Of a stretch of 64,000 bases of DNA, positions 48,385 to 60,560 are shown piece by piece; positions within the stretch are counted from its first letter, which is position 1; each line of letters opens with the position of its first letter. The translations under genes were made by a program, and so were the position numbers. Source of the stretch: Cryptomeria japonica (taxonomy: Eukaryota > Streptophyta > Pinopsida > Cupressales > Cupressaceae); the NCBI RefSeq assembly GCF_030272615.1, contig NC_081406.1, positions 235,143,922 through 235,207,921 on the forward strand, given 5' to 3'. The notes beneath the pieces were generated by a model. The model was not told where the DNA came from and did no database searches. It saw nothing but the letters and a program-made list of their open reading frames with translations.

Positions 48385-49203
48385 GTTGGAGAGATTCAAG
48401 TTGCACAAGCGATCAAGCATTCAAGTATTCTTTTCCAGCATTGAAAATTCTCAAGTCTCTGTTCAAGGCTAGTTGTTACATTGAAGTTAAGGATTCAACC
48501 ATTGAAGAGGAGATTGATTCCAATATTCAATTCTACACAATCATTTCTATCAACATTGCTACTATAACCTCCCTTGAGGTGATATACAATTCAGTCTTTC
48601 ATTTACATCTACTTCCAAGTACTTTCTTTCATTACTTGGTTAATTCCAAATCTAGGGTTTGACCTAAATGAAAACCCCCAATCCCAACCCATTTTCCTCT
48701 ATTTTTTGTGTGTAGGTTGCAGGTTGGCAGTAGTACATTCAGATTTGGGCTTTATTTGCAGAGACAGAAAAACCCTTTTCATTTTGCAAATTTTTCGGAG
48801 GACCATGTACATTCCTGCCATGATTCAGACAACTTTTCATGAATTTCATAAGTTGACTTCATCTTGAAATTTTACTATGAGATCCAAGTATACAACTTCA
48901 TCCCATATTCCAATCTCAAGTTATAATCGATTCTTTGTCACTTGTGTACTATATAATTCAATCAATTTCCTTTCCAAATCAAACAAAGAAAGAGGGGGAT
49001 CATCCTAACATTATCAATTCATTCAGAATTCAATCTATCATCTTTGTGTGGAGATTGAATCTAGTGAATTATCTCATCCCCTTCTTTCTAATTTAATGGT
49101 GAAAAGTGCTTGAAGGATAATCAATAGTGAAACTCTCATCCCTCTTTGAGGGAAAGGGTAGTTTTCCTCTTGATCCAACATTCATCATTTTCCCACCATT
49201 ACA
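48385..49203 (+). repeat. Left LTR of element X, second part
   Basis: Resumes after Y at GTTGGAGAGATTCAAGTTGC and matches 61711-62521 (AAGGATTCAACCATT, GAGGTGATATACAATTC, TTTTTCGGAGGAC) to the end CCATTACA. The right LTR lacks about 60 bases around the TATA-like box that are present here. Confidence 0.9.
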
Positions 49204-49206
49204 TTT

Positions 49207-49219
49207 TGGTGAACCCGAC
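49207..49219 (+). promoter_or_regulatory. Primer-binding site of element X, partial tRNA-Trp type
   Basis: TGGTGAACCCGAC, three bases after the LTR, has the first 13 bases of the 20-base site of element A and then diverges (ATCTTGC). Supports a family relation between X and the Tat element. Confidence 0.78.
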
Positions 49220-50319
49220 ATCTTGCATGCTTTCCTTTGAACAAAATTGATATTTTTCATTTAAAAGTTTCAACTTTTTGCAAACTTAGTGGTTAAATCA
49301 TTCAAAACCCTAGTTTTTACATTAAAATTGAACTTGTGATTTGTAAAAATTGCTTGTGATTATCTTAGATCTAAAAATTGCTTTGTTTGTCAAATTAAAT
49401 TTCCTCGTTGTCTTGTTCAATTTGCAATTAAAATTTACAAAATTAAGAGGTTACTTGTTAAAACCCTAATTTTAAAAAATAATCTTGAACTTGTACATAA
49501 ATTGAATTTCCATTTAATTTTCAGATTTTTGATTGTTTTCATATTTCTCTTCAATCCTACAATGCAAATTTGCAAACTTCCCCCATTTTTCCCAAAATTT
49601 AAATTTCAAAATTAAGTGGTTAGGTCATAAAGCCCTAATTTTAAAAATTAATTGGATTTTGTGTGAATTTCAAATCAATTTCAGTTACATTCAGATTTAA
49701 AAATATTTTCCAAGGTGTTCCTATCCATTAGGTTTGACCCTTTGCAAAATTACACTTCAATTCCTCTTTTTCTTCAAAACCCTAATAGAGTCCTATTTTC
49801 ACCTTTGTGCCTTCATTTCGCCCAACTAGAGATCATAAAATTTGCCAATTTCTTGGGGTTAGCTTTAAAATCATCATAATATCCATCCCTGAAAATTTTG
49901 AAAAAAGTTGGTCGAACCATGTGCGTTCCCACCACAGTCCTTGGCTTTTTTCCCAAAATTTTGGGAGACTGTTATGAATGTTTTTAATAGCCTAAATCCG
50001 GAAGATTGGCTGATTTTATCGATTTTGATCCCTCTAGAATTGGAAATACCTTCAAAATTCAACATTGCAACTTTCAAGAAAATCTTTATAATTAAGAGGT
50101 TAACTATAGTTTGCCCTGATTTTAAAAATTTTAATTTTAAAATTAAGTGGTCTTCCCTTGGCCCTAATTTGAAAATCCCAATTGCCTTTCCTTTTTGGAA
50201 ATTGTGTTATCTTCTTCCCCCAACAGAGTTCAAATTATGTAAACATTATTTTCTTGAATTTTGCATTACTCAATTTTGTGAGCTTTATTTCACAATTTAA
50301 AATTCAAACCTTCTAGTGC
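49220..50319 (+). other. Leader of element X with degenerate repeats
   Basis: Five or six diverged copies of AAATTAAGNGGTTA followed by ACCCTAATTTTAAAAATT (near 49286, 49440, 49610, 50090, 50140). The 130-codon open frame at 49908-50300 has no domain and overlaps these repeats, so I do not call it a gene. The repeats might act in packaging or dimerisation; that is a guess. Confidence 0.55.
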
Positions 50320-52133
50320 ATGACTTTTACCACTATTAGTCCTACCTATCCTATCATCGTTAGACGAAGCATTAGAATTAAGGATTCCCAAGGTTTAATC
50401 TTTGAAGAGATGGAGCCTAATTTGGGTGACTTCTTTAATGAGGATCATTCTAATTCTTCCCATCCTAATCATTTGCCTATTGGTGAATCTCATGATGAAG
50501 AAGAATCTTTAACTAGAGTTTCTTTAGATCAACTTTCTACATTGGACAATCAATTTGATAACTTTCAACAATGGATGTCCCAAGAATATCCTAATAGTGA
50601 AGACCTTCCATTAATTGAAGGTCTTAAGCATATGCTTCAAAGTGATAAGAATGATATTGATATATAGGGTGGCATTGCATAGATTGTTGATTCTAATGTC
50701 ATGCCTATCAAGAGTTGTGTCGAAACCCTAAGTTATTCACAACCTTCAACACAAGTAAATTCATCTACTCGTTTCATTAATCCTATGACTATTATTCCTA
50801 CTTTCACATATAACATCATGGCTACTTCAACTCAAAATGTCATTCCTACAACCATAGGTCATGGGGGAAATCCCTCTTCTTCATTTAATCCTCCATCTAT
50901 ACCTATGTCTTCCATGACTATTCCTATTATTCCTTAACCAATCAATGTGACACAAGGGGGCAATTCCTTCAACAACTTTATTCCTCCTTTAAGTGTCCCT
51001 TTTCCTACCCAACCATCACCAATGCCTACTTGTCATAATGTCTCACCACCTTATTCTCAGTCCATGCCTCCTTTCCACAACATCACACTACCTTCTCAAT
51101 CACCTATGTCAAAGATCAATTCTTCCACCGAACTGACAATCAACAATCTTGCTCAAACTGTGTCTTCCCTACAACAACAAATTGCTTCCATGAGTCAATC
51201 CAAGTTTAGTGTGCCCACCATTGATGTTGCAAGCCTACTTTCTTGTGATATTGTTAAAGTCATGCCACCTAAACATGTTGAGATCCCTCAATTGGAACTC
51301 TATAATGAAAAGGTGATCCTCTTACGCATGTCAAAACATTTCAAACCTTGTGTATTGATTTTTCTTATGATGAATGATTGCTTGAAAAATTGTTTACAAG
51401 AACACTAAGAGATAAGGTCTTAGAATTATATTGCTCTCCACCTTCTTATTCTATCACTTCCTTTCATCCAACAATTTCAAAACAACATTGGTCCTAAAAT
51501 CACTTTGACTGATTTAATGCATTATAAACAAGGTATTAAAGAAAAAGTGACTAATTTCATTGGTAGATATAAGAATTTGTGTGCTCAAATCTCTTTTCAT
51601 GTGCTTGATAATGATATTCAAAGAATTTTCATTTCTAATCTACAAAAAGATATCAAGGAAAATCTTCTTGTTTCTGAGTTTACTTCCTTTCTGTAGTTGT
51701 GCGCAACAATCCATAATTATCAATTGGTTGTGAGTCAAATGGAGCAATCTACTCATATGGCTCTGGGTGATAAGGGGGAGAGTGTTCAACAACTATTTGT
51801 GAAGTTCAAACCAACAAAAAGCTTCATCAAGTTCAATGATCCAATCAACAACAACCATGTGAATGCTACAACAGGTGTGCCTTCTATTTTTAAATTTTTC
51901 CAAAGAGAAAGATAGTTTACTCCTTTGAATGAATCTTTGCATAGTATTATGTCTTAATTGTTACATAGAAATGTTATCAAACTTCCTCCTACAAAACAAA
52001 TTAATCCTTCCAAAATTGTATCTCCTTATTTGGATAACAATTCCTTTTTCCCATTTCATCGTCAACCTGGTCATGATACTGAGAAATGTTTTGCATTGAA
52101 AAATAAGGTTCAAGACTTCATTGATAATAATAC
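50320..52133 (+). pseudogene. Gag of element X, 5' part (interrupted by Z)
   Basis: One frame from ATG 50320 with a few stops: acidic N-terminus (FEEMEPNLGDFFNEDHSN), a proline/serine/asparagine-rich middle (50701-51110), a short coiled coil (LAQTVSSLQQQIASM), then the capsid region (PKHVEIPQLELYNEK; TLTDLMHYKQGIKEKV; RIFISNLQKDIKENLL). A compensated frameshift lies at 51310-51500. The nucleocapsid finger near 52040-52090 reads FPFHRQPGHDTEKC, with the first cysteine of the Tat C-x2-H-x4-H-x4-C pattern lost. It ends DFIDNNT where Z is inserted and continues at 58908. Confidence 0.85.
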
Positions 52134-52952
52134 TATTGGCATTCTACACTCTTATGAGAATAGTTGATATTGTCATTGATGGCAACCATCTGGCAACCAA
52201 CTGGCAAGTCATCGACAATTGGTTTCTACATGCCCAACATCACAAACTTCATACACTGGCAGACACCAGCACCGATAGGAACTTCACCAGCATTCAGATT
52301 ACATCGGCAACAATGCATACCGGCATTCCAGCAGACATGGGATAAAGTTTTATTTATATGAATTATTTTGTAATGAAATTATCTTTTGTAAAGCCGACAT
52401 GGTATATTGTAAAAGACTCATATATGTATGAGATCTTATAGGTCATTTGTAAGGAAAAAAAGGGATAATAAGAGAGAGAGAGAGAGGTATAAGGAATTGT
52501 AGTAGGTTATGAGACAATTTTATTGTACAAGGTGATATAGTTGACAACGAAGGTTTGGGTTATTGAGTGAGCTTAAACTGGTACTGAACTTGGCATGAGA
52601 GATGTTGTTTTGAGCAGTACATTATATTAGATTTGATAATCCATTTTGTAGTTAGTGTGACTCTTTATTGAGCAGTGAGCTCTAGGCTATTGGCCTCCTT
52701 GCATGTGCAGGCCCCTCATTGTAAGTAGTATTTATTCATTGGCCAGTGAGAAAATATTGTGGGTCACAAATCCCACCGAGGTTTTTCCCACACTAGGTTT
52801 CCTCATTAAATATCTTGTTTTATCGTGTGTTTCTATGTTGTCTCTATTATTTTTGTTTATTGCAATAATTCTTATTCACCAATACGTTGTTTTGGGATGC
52901 AAAGCTATTAATAAGTTTAGATATTTTGTCAACTGGTTAGACATTAATTCAG
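52134..52952 (+). repeat. Left LTR of element Z, 3'-truncated
   Basis: Starts TATTGGCATTCTACAC (TG changed to TA) and follows the right LTR until GTTAGACATTAATTCAG, where it diverges at 52953. The last 45 or so bases of LTR and the primer site are gone. Contains a (GA)8 run at 52471-52486. Confidence 0.9.
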
Positions 52953-52989
52953 AGCCTGGTCCTCTATTTTCAAAAGCCTAATAGCTTGA

Positions 52990-54082
52990 GGAAGATTCTG
53001 ATACCGGTACAGATGGAGAACTTAAGAAAATAGTTGGAAGGAGCTCTTGAAGATTTTGATGCAGAAAAATTGAAGAATATGAAACTTGAAGATGATCTGA
53101 GGATTTCATAGGAATTCATTGAAGGACTTCAGGAGAACTTTGTCATAGCACAAGATAAAAGAAAATAACTTCACGAGAAGATGCAGAATGATGATGATGA
53201 AAAAGAAACTCTTAGAGACATTGCAAACAAGTTGAGACAAGAGAACAGTAACATGAAGAATAAAATGCAAGATATGCCTATAAGGTTGTGTAAGGATATT
53301 GAAGATAGGAAGAAGAATGAAAAAGACTTGGCTAGGAGACTTAATGATGCTGGAAATGAAAATCTGAGACTTGGTCATGAAAAAGATATGCTAAAGACAG
53401 ATTTGATTCACTTGCAACATGATAAAGCTGAGCTTGTGAGACAAGTTGGAATTCTGGAAAATGAGTTGGCTACTACAAATAAACACAAAGACAAATTCAA
53501 GAAAAGATCAGAAGAACTTGATGACATGCTTAAAAGATAGAAACCTGATGGAGATACTAATGGACTTGGATTTGAACATGGAGAAAGTTCCGGTACTGCA
53601 AACAATCAAGATCAGAACAAACCAGTAAGACAACCTAATGCTTATAAATTTAATCAAAAATGTTTTAATTGCAACAAATATGGTCATAGAGAAAATCAAT
53701 GTAGATTTAGAAATAATCAAAATACAAAATCACCCACCGGTCAATGTTCCAAATATAATAAAGTTGGTCATAATTCAGAAAATTGTAGAATGAATGTGAA
53801 ATGCTATGTTTGTGGAAGATTTGGGCATTTATCTAATCAATGCAGAGCACAAACCGATAAAGGATATGGAAAGGCAATTCAGAGGAATAATGTAATTGTT
53901 ATGCATGTAACAAGATTGGACATATTGCTAAATTTTGTAGAAGCAAGAATGCACCGAAAAACAACAAAAGATCTAGTTTGAAGGGAAAAGAAAAGGTAGA
54001 TGAAGTTAAGAAAGAATTTTCAAAACAATGGATTAAGAAGAGTGATCAGAGAACTGATGAAACTATCTCTTCACCGGTAGAA
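52990..54082 (+). pseudogene. Gag of element Z with four zinc knuckles
   Basis: A helical N-terminal half (53181-53540; LRDIANKLRQENSNM, HDKAELVRQVGILENEL) and then, in the same frame after a TAG, CFNCNKYGHRENQC (about 53660), CSKYNKVGHNSENC (53744; second cysteine changed to Y) and CYVCGRFGHLSNQC (53799). After a frameshift comes CYACNKIGHIAKFC (53897). A basic tail KGKEKVDEVKKEF and KQWIKKSD follows. Four knuckles in a row are more than the one or two usual for plant Gag. The capsid core is missing or unrecognisable because the 5' end of gag was deleted with the LTR end. Confidence 0.82.
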
Positions 54083-54277
54083 TAGAGTAATCCCCCACTG
54101 GCAAGAGATTCTTCATCTAACTGAGGAATAATCCTTAGGGGGTATTGTAGCAAGTTGAAAATCATGCATTCTACCCTCGGTTGATGGTAAGAAGATACAT
54201 TTATTCTTTATCAGCGGATGTGTTAAGTTTTCTCTTAACTGGCGAGCATTTAATGTTGTTTTAAAGAAATTTTTGGC

Positions 54278-54284
54278 TATAAAG
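54278..54284 (+). promoter_or_regulatory. TATA-like box before the extra gene of Z
   Basis: GGCTATAAAGC lies 147 bases before ATG 54425, in a stretch with no open frame, followed by a leader-like sequence. It is consistent with a separate internal promoter for the extra gene. This is inference from one motif and position. Confidence 0.4.
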
Positions 54285-54424
54285 CACCAGGAAACCCTCA
54301 TTTCGAACTCACCAAGCATTCAAATGATCAAAGAACACAAAATTGAGCAAAGGCATTCTAAGGTGAAGCTGCGAATTGATTTTCAAGCATTCCGAATTTC
54401 GGTTTAGATGTATTTCTCTTGGAA

Positions 54425-57400
54425 ATGGCTTCCTCATCTTTTGTTCCAAAGTTTATTTTGAACCCTACCGTTGTGGAAAATGTTAAATGCCCTAGACCCA
54501 TTTTCAAGATTATCCCCGAGATTGTGAAACAAGATGACTCTATAGGAGCTTTTTCAAAAATACCAAAGGGTGTAGCATTTGCAAAAGACCCTAGAATTTA
54601 CATACATTGCAACATAGAAAACCTAGGGCCTGAGGAGTTGAAGAAAATGTTTAATGAGGTCATTACTGATGGACATGGTGCTATCAAACTCGAACATAAA
54701 GTTCTGGAAGATTTAGGTTTTGTAAAGATTCTAAACATCCCCAAATTTCCTAAGGCAGTTATCAGACTTGTATTGAGCAGGGTCCATGGAGAATTCTTGT
54801 GGTTAGAGTTAGTTTGCAAGATAACCAAAGATGCAATTAAGGCAGTTACTGGTTTACCTTCAACTGGTAGTAGGACTGATAAAACCAAGAAGATTCCTAA
54901 TAGGGGAGTTATGGATTTAACCAAAGCAACATCTGATAACAAGTCACTTAGAGTGAATGATGTTAAGGATATTAATGTGAGATATGCGAGTATGGTACTA
55001 GCTTACAAAGCTACTCATCCAAATAGATTAAATTTTGTTTCTAGCCTATGTATTCACAGTGCATATGAGATGGTAAACAATAATGCTAAGATTGATGTAT
55101 GTGAATGGCTTAAGGATGAATTAATTGACACCCTGAAAAAGATTAAGGGAGACAAGAAAGGTACTTTCCGTTTTGGAAACCTTCTAGTATGTCTGATGTT
55201 TTACTTTACCAAGGAGATACCTAGAATAGGTCACAAGGATTTTGGTTATGAAATCCTAGTAGGAAGACATATACAAGATGCTTTCACCAGTATTGGCACT
55301 GACAGTATTAAGACCATTACAAACTATTTCAAGACATTCCAATCTAAGATGAGAGCAAGGGAAAGACTACCATAGAGCATAGTTGACAAATATGACAAGG
55401 AAATCTGCTTTGTAATTAAGAGAGATGAAACTTGGATGGAAGCAGTAAGACCTAGAACTATTTGGGTTATGGAGATGAGATATGAGGTAGACCTATCTAT
55501 TTTTGGAAACTTATGCTAAAGCTCTACTTGATGCACCAAGGGAGCCATTTGAGGAATCCTTTGTAAATGCAGAAACCATAGAGAGCAATGTATCTATGCA
55601 AAAAAGGACTAAAAGAAGAGAAAAATCCATTAGCGATGCCTCCAAGAAGGTAAAGAAAAGCACGGAAAATATCATGAACATCAATGGTATATCTGCCAGT
55701 GAACTTGAAGGACTACAACTTGAATCACAAGTTTCACTGGTTGTAACATCCTCTGATACTGACAGTGGTAAGGTTGTTGTGTTTAAAAGAGTAGAAAGGA
55801 AGAGAAAACCCTCACCACTACCCTCTCCTTCACCTAAGAAAACCAGGAGACTAAGAAAAAAACAATAGGCAGTTAGGGAACCAAAGAAGAAACTTACACC
55901 TAAGAAGAAACAGACACTAGTTACCCCCACATTAAATGATTTACTGAATGAGATAACAAAGGAAGGTAATCTATTTAATGTGAATAAATGGTATATTTCT
56001 TCTAATGATACTGACAAAAACACAATTTAAGAGAGTATTATTTTGCACTTAGACATTTGCAAGAAGGTGTTGATAGAAGTGTTTGATGAGATTCCAAATG
56101 ATCTATACATGAGACTAGAAGCCAAAAGGCTATTAGTGATGGAATTGGATAAGAAACTCAAAGTTAAAGCACTCTTAGCTACACATTTGGTAAACTCCAA
56201 AGAAGAAATAGATGAACTTATTTCTGAAGCTAACTGATCAGTATTTGTTAGTGGACACTGGTAAGTGAGCCTGATGGCTAGAAGGGTAAAAGAGATTGCA
56301 GAGGAGACTACAGATAAATGGGATATATTCTTTGTAGAGAAGGAAAAGCAAGAGGAAAAGAACAAACCTAAAAAGAAATTCAAAGTGTATCAGAAAGACA
56401 AGGACAAGGGTAAAGGAAAAATTGGTGGTATTCCAAAGATAAAGGTTACAGATAATCTTCCACTGCCACCTTTGGATACACCACTGGTACACATAGAAGT
56501 TCCACTAGTTACTAATATTAAAGGTATAACCCTTGACAATACTAATCCAGAGTGTGAGATACTCTTTACAATGAATGTGGATACTCAAGAGGTAAACATT
56601 GTTGTGGATAAAGATACTTCAGAGGTTAAGACAGATAGTGTTGATAATAGCTAGATTTCAGAGAAATCAACACAAACAGTTGACTCTCAAGAAACTGAGA
56701 TACCAACCCAAACAGAGAAACCAACAGAGACTGAGAAACCTATAGAAGACAAAGGTACTAGTATAGGGCCACCATAGACTGAGAATCCAGCAGCAGAACT
56801 TTCAGAGAAACAAACAAAGGCAGACGTTCATGTTGAGAATGAGAAACCAACAATTACTGAGACAATGAAACAATCTGAGAAACCATTAAAGGTTGAGGTG
56901 CAAACACAGACAGATCCACCAGAGGAAAATATAAGCAAAATGGATACATCTGATGGAAGCAAAGAGGATATAGTGAAGTTGATTGGTCAGACATCTGTTG
57001 AGATGAAATCTACAAGAGAACCAAGTACATCTACATGTGAATTCAGACCTACTAATATAATAGAGGTACTTTTGGATTCTATTAAAAGGATAACTAATTG
57101 CAATAAATTGTCTTTTAAGGCAATTGACAACACTTTACCTATTCTAAAAATGATTGCACCTACATGTCACATAGATCACATTAAGGATTGTTTAGGTAAA
57201 TTGGACACATTGTCCAAATTCATTTCTGATAATGTTATAACTATAGACAAGGTGAATGAGGATATCATAAAGGAGAGATTTGAAAAGGAGAAAAACACAT
57301 TCTTTGAAAACACCATAAATAAATGTATCGATCATGTGGATACACTTTTACCAGTACTCAATTCTACAATTTTAGAATATAAGGAGCTATATAGGGAAGC

Positions 57401-57518
57401 ATGTAAACCTCACTGTTTGACTGAGGACATTGATAAGGAGATCAAGAAGACACATAACAAAATTGATGACATTGTGGATGATAGTATAGGTTCATCTGGA
57501 CTTATATCAGTTTTTTAG
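54425..57518 (+). pseudogene. Large extra gene of element Z, unrecognised, broken
   Basis: Starts MASSSFVPKFILNPTVVEN and is open for 316 codons to a TAG at 55373. It then continues through a frameshift near 55505 in a second frame to 57516 with about six stops. N-terminal part: GVAFAKDPRIYIHCNIENLG, FPKAVIRLVLSRVHGEFLW, ITKDAIKAVTGLPSTGS, DVKDINVRYASMVLAYKATH, FRFGNLLVCLMFYFTKEIPR. This layout (a strand, then KDAIxxVTGLPS, then a helical block) recalls the plant-transposon N-terminal domains often annotated as putative plant transposon protein, but the match is weak. Middle: lysine-rich (RKRKPSPLPSPSPKKTRRL) and repeats of TEKPTE type (56690-56900). C-terminus: helical (HIDHIKDCLGKLDTLSKF). 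Not a known pol domain; function unknown. Confidence 0.7.
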
Positions 57519-58001
57519 TAGGAAATGGCAGTATTTGAGGAGAAATTCGAAAAAATTGAGAAAGAGAAGGCGAGATAAAGTCTAATGCCCAGGAACTAAA
57601 AGATAAACTCGGTTCGAGGCTGGATAATCTGATTACTTAGAGAACTAAATTGTCTAAGGCAATAGTACAAGGAGAACGATCACCAGAGCAGCATATGCAC
57701 TATCTCACCGATATGATCTAGCAGACTAAGGCAACTTTAGATGACAGCAACAAATTTATGCAGAGTCCAAATTTGATTTTTGTAACCAACTGGTTACAAA
57801 CCTTGAGGTGGCATTTTTGTACTCTTTTGATTATTTATGACATCCTTTGTCAATGATGTCAAAGGGGGAGTAGTGGAGAGAAAAATGCATGTAGATAGGA
57901 GATAACATTCTTAGGGGGAGCACATCTATTTGGATTTCAATTTTTGGATAATAGCTTTAATTTTTCTCATGAGTGTTGCCATCAATGCCAAAGGAGGAGA
58001 T
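57519..58001 (+). other. 3' end of the Z extra gene and polypurine tract
   Basis: Decayed coding-like tail (LIFVTNWLQTLRWHF near 57775-57815) followed by purine-rich GTCAAAGGGGGAGTAG and the tract CCAAAGGAGGAGATT ending at 58001, directly before the LTR. Confidence 0.6.
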
Positions 58002-58337
58002 TGTTGGCATTCTACACTATTACGAGAATATTTTATGTTGTCATTGATGGCAATGATCTATCAACCAACTGACAAGTCACCAGAAATTGGTTTCTACATG
58101 CCCGACATCACAAACTTCATACACCAACAAACACTGACACTGGTAGGCACTTCACCGACATTCAGATTACATCGGCAACAATGCATATCGACACTTCAGT
58201 TGACATGGGATAAATTTTTTTTAATATGAATTATTTTGTAATGAAATTATCTTGTGTAAAGCTGACATGGTATATTGTAAAAGACTCATATATGTATGAG
58301 ATCTTATAGGTCATTTGTAAGGGGAAAAAAAAGAGAT

Positions 58338-58401
<64 letters not shown>

Positions 58402-58902
58402 GTAATTGTAGTAGGTGATGAGATAATTTTATTATACAAGGTGATATAGTTTATAGCAAAGGTTTTGGTTATTGACTGAGCTTAAACTGGTACTAAACCT
58501 GGCATGAGAGATGTTGTTTTGACTAGTACATTATATTGGATTTGATAATCCATTTTGTACTCAATGTGACTCTTTATTGAGCAGTGAGATTTAGGCTGCT
58601 GGCCTCCCTACATGTGTAGGCCCCTCATTGTAAGTAGTATTTATTCATTGGCCAGTGAGTAAATATTGTGGGTCACAAATCCCACCGAGGTTTTTCCCAC
58701 ACTGAGTTTCCTCATTAAATATCTTGTGTTATGGTGTGAGTCTATGTTGTCTCTATTATTTTTGTTTATTTCAATAATTCTTATTCATTGGAACACTGTT
58801 TTGGGATGCAAAGTTATTAATAAGTTTAAATATTCTGTCAACCAGTTAGACACTGATTCAGCCCCCCTCTCAGTGTCTTTGGGACTGACATTGAATCTAA
58901 CA
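58002..58902 (+). repeat. Right LTR of element Z
   Basis: TGTTGGCATTCTACAC at 58002 to GAATCTAACA at 58902, 901 bases, complete. Differs from the left LTR by scattered substitutions and by a much longer GA run (58342-58398). Confidence 0.94.
58342..58398. repeat. (GA)n microsatellite in the right LTR of Z
   Basis: 57 bases of AG repeat against 16 in the left LTR, so the repeat expanded or contracted after insertion, when both LTRs were identical. Confidence 0.97.
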
Positions 58903-58907
58903 AATAC

Positions 58908-60560
58908 TATATCTATAGAAGGTGTGAATGATAAAGGGAATAAATCAATTTCTCCTCCTATTCAAAATCTTAATATTTTCACTGATCCCTTGCCATCTCC
59001 TAGCTCTAACATTATTGAGATTGTGCCTAATTATCTCACTTCTGAAGAATTCACCTTTATGGCTCCAAACTTGGTTAATATGGTTGAAACATAAGATACA
59101 CCTAAGGATCCCTATTTTACATTTGACCCTATTGAGACCATTAGAGCACACGATGGCCCTTTATACATAGTTGTGAAGGTCAAGGATATCCCTTGTCATG
59201 GTGCTCTAATTGATCCCTCTTGCATGGTTAATGTCTTAACTGATGAGTATCTTTTCACTTTATGATTACATAAGCCACTATATGTTGCTTCTAATGTGGT
59301 TGTGAATTTATTTGATGGCTTCTATTGTCCTACCATGGGCTCTATCACCCTTCCTATTGAAATTCATGCTAAATATGTGGATATTGACATTGTTATCATA
59401 CCTTCTTCTAAGCAATTTTGTGTGAAGTTGGCTATCCTTGGCTATCTTCCATGAAGGCTATTGCTTCTCCAATCCACAAGTGTCTTAAATTTCTTGACAA
59501 TAGAGAAATGATAACTGTGAACCATAGCTTATTTCATCCATCTGAAAGAAGCCCCAGTGTTTCTATTGATCACTTTTGGCCTAAAGAATTTCAATCTCTT
59601 CCATTAAGGATTGATGCTCTTTTTCAATCTTATCAAAAATGGAAGAATGATATGATATTATCCCTAAGTCAAGATAGATCACCAACAATTAACATTCCTA
59701 TTATTCTTCAAGATGAGGTTCTTCCCCTCTTAGATAGAACTAATCTCCCTCCTAAGGAAAATTGTCTATCTACTCCTATGGATGTGACTTTACCTTCTCT
59801 TAAGGAGAATACCAATATTCTTCATTAAGTAAGACCTATACCTCCTCCTCATGATAGACTTGGTCTCCTTCCTACACCTAATATTCCTCCTTTCTATGGT
59901 GTTGTTCCACCTCCTTCCTCTTATCAAAAAAAGAGGCCTACTCCTCCTATTGTTCAACCAAAAAGACCTCAACCTAAACCTTCAACTACCAAGGAGAGAA
60001 ACATTCGTACTTTTTCAAGCATTCCTCCTTCATCTTAGCCTTCCACTAAGACTTGATAGAATCATTGTGTGAGAGAATACAAACAAAGACGTCGGGTTTG
60101 AGCTTGTGAAGCTATCCCTCAAAATACACAGTCTCCTCAGACTCCAACAATTGACATGATTCCCTTGTCTCCTAAGAAAGATGTTCAACCAACATCTCCA
60201 AATCAGAATTTGCATAAAACATGCGATGGTTTTACTCCTATTCATGTTCTTGATCCTCTTTCTTTAAACTTTGATGAAGAAATGGGTAACAGTGTTATAC
60301 ATAATGGCAATACAACTCCTAATGCTTCTGATAGTGAGTATGAGTATGTTGATGTGGACAAACATTTATCGGATGAGTTTTCACAAACACTAATCCTAGC
60401 TCCTCGAATTGAACAAAGTGGTTTACAACATGAGAGTAGTCCTTGTTTGGATCTTGTGAAATCTCCATCTATTGTGCTCAATGTCGCTCCTCTGGCATAT
60501 TGCTTGCCTTCCCAAAATAGTGATCAACAAGATCGGGAGGTGGATGTCGTGCTAGATTAG
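58908..60560 (+). pseudogene. Gag end, protease-like domain and proline-rich tail of element X
   Basis: Resumes the gag frame of 52133 (SIEGVNDKGNKSI). A retropepsin-like segment follows: DIPCHGALIDPSCMVNVLTDE (catalytic D followed by PS rather than S/T-G), TLPIEIHAKYVDIDIVII and, after a one-base loss near 59429, the conserved region GYPWLSSMKAIASPIHKCLKF. The rest is proline/serine-rich with repeated KxRPxPP words (59830-60000), a basic YKQRRRV patch and an acidic end (SDSEYEYVDVDKHL) stopping at 60558. No RT motif is present. The changed catalytic loop suggests the protease is inactive or this is only a structural relic. Confidence 0.72.

Larger units (their letters stand above)
52134..58902 (+). 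mobile_element. Element Z: LTR retrotransposon with gag and a large extra gene in place of pol
   Basis: Flanked by a perfect AATAC duplication (52129-52133; 58903-58907). Left LTR 52134-52952 (3' end deleted together with the primer site), right LTR 58002-58902. The internal part has a gag with zinc knuckles, a TATA-like box and a long decayed gene of about 1000 codons, then a polypurine tract. No protease, integrase, RT or RNase H motif is found. It is therefore non-autonomous. LTR ends (TGTTGGCATTC...GAATCTAACA) match the solo LTR in the satellite. Superfamily is unproven; the multi-knuckle gag looks copia-like. Confidence 0.9.

Noticed and set aside
49908-50300. 130-codon open frame in the X leader
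   Set aside because: Composed of leader repeats, no domain, no supporting frame in related sequence.
56027-56492. Minus-strand open frames rich in Phe/Leu/Ser resembling membrane proteins
   Set aside because: Antisense of the lysine-rich part of the Z extra gene.
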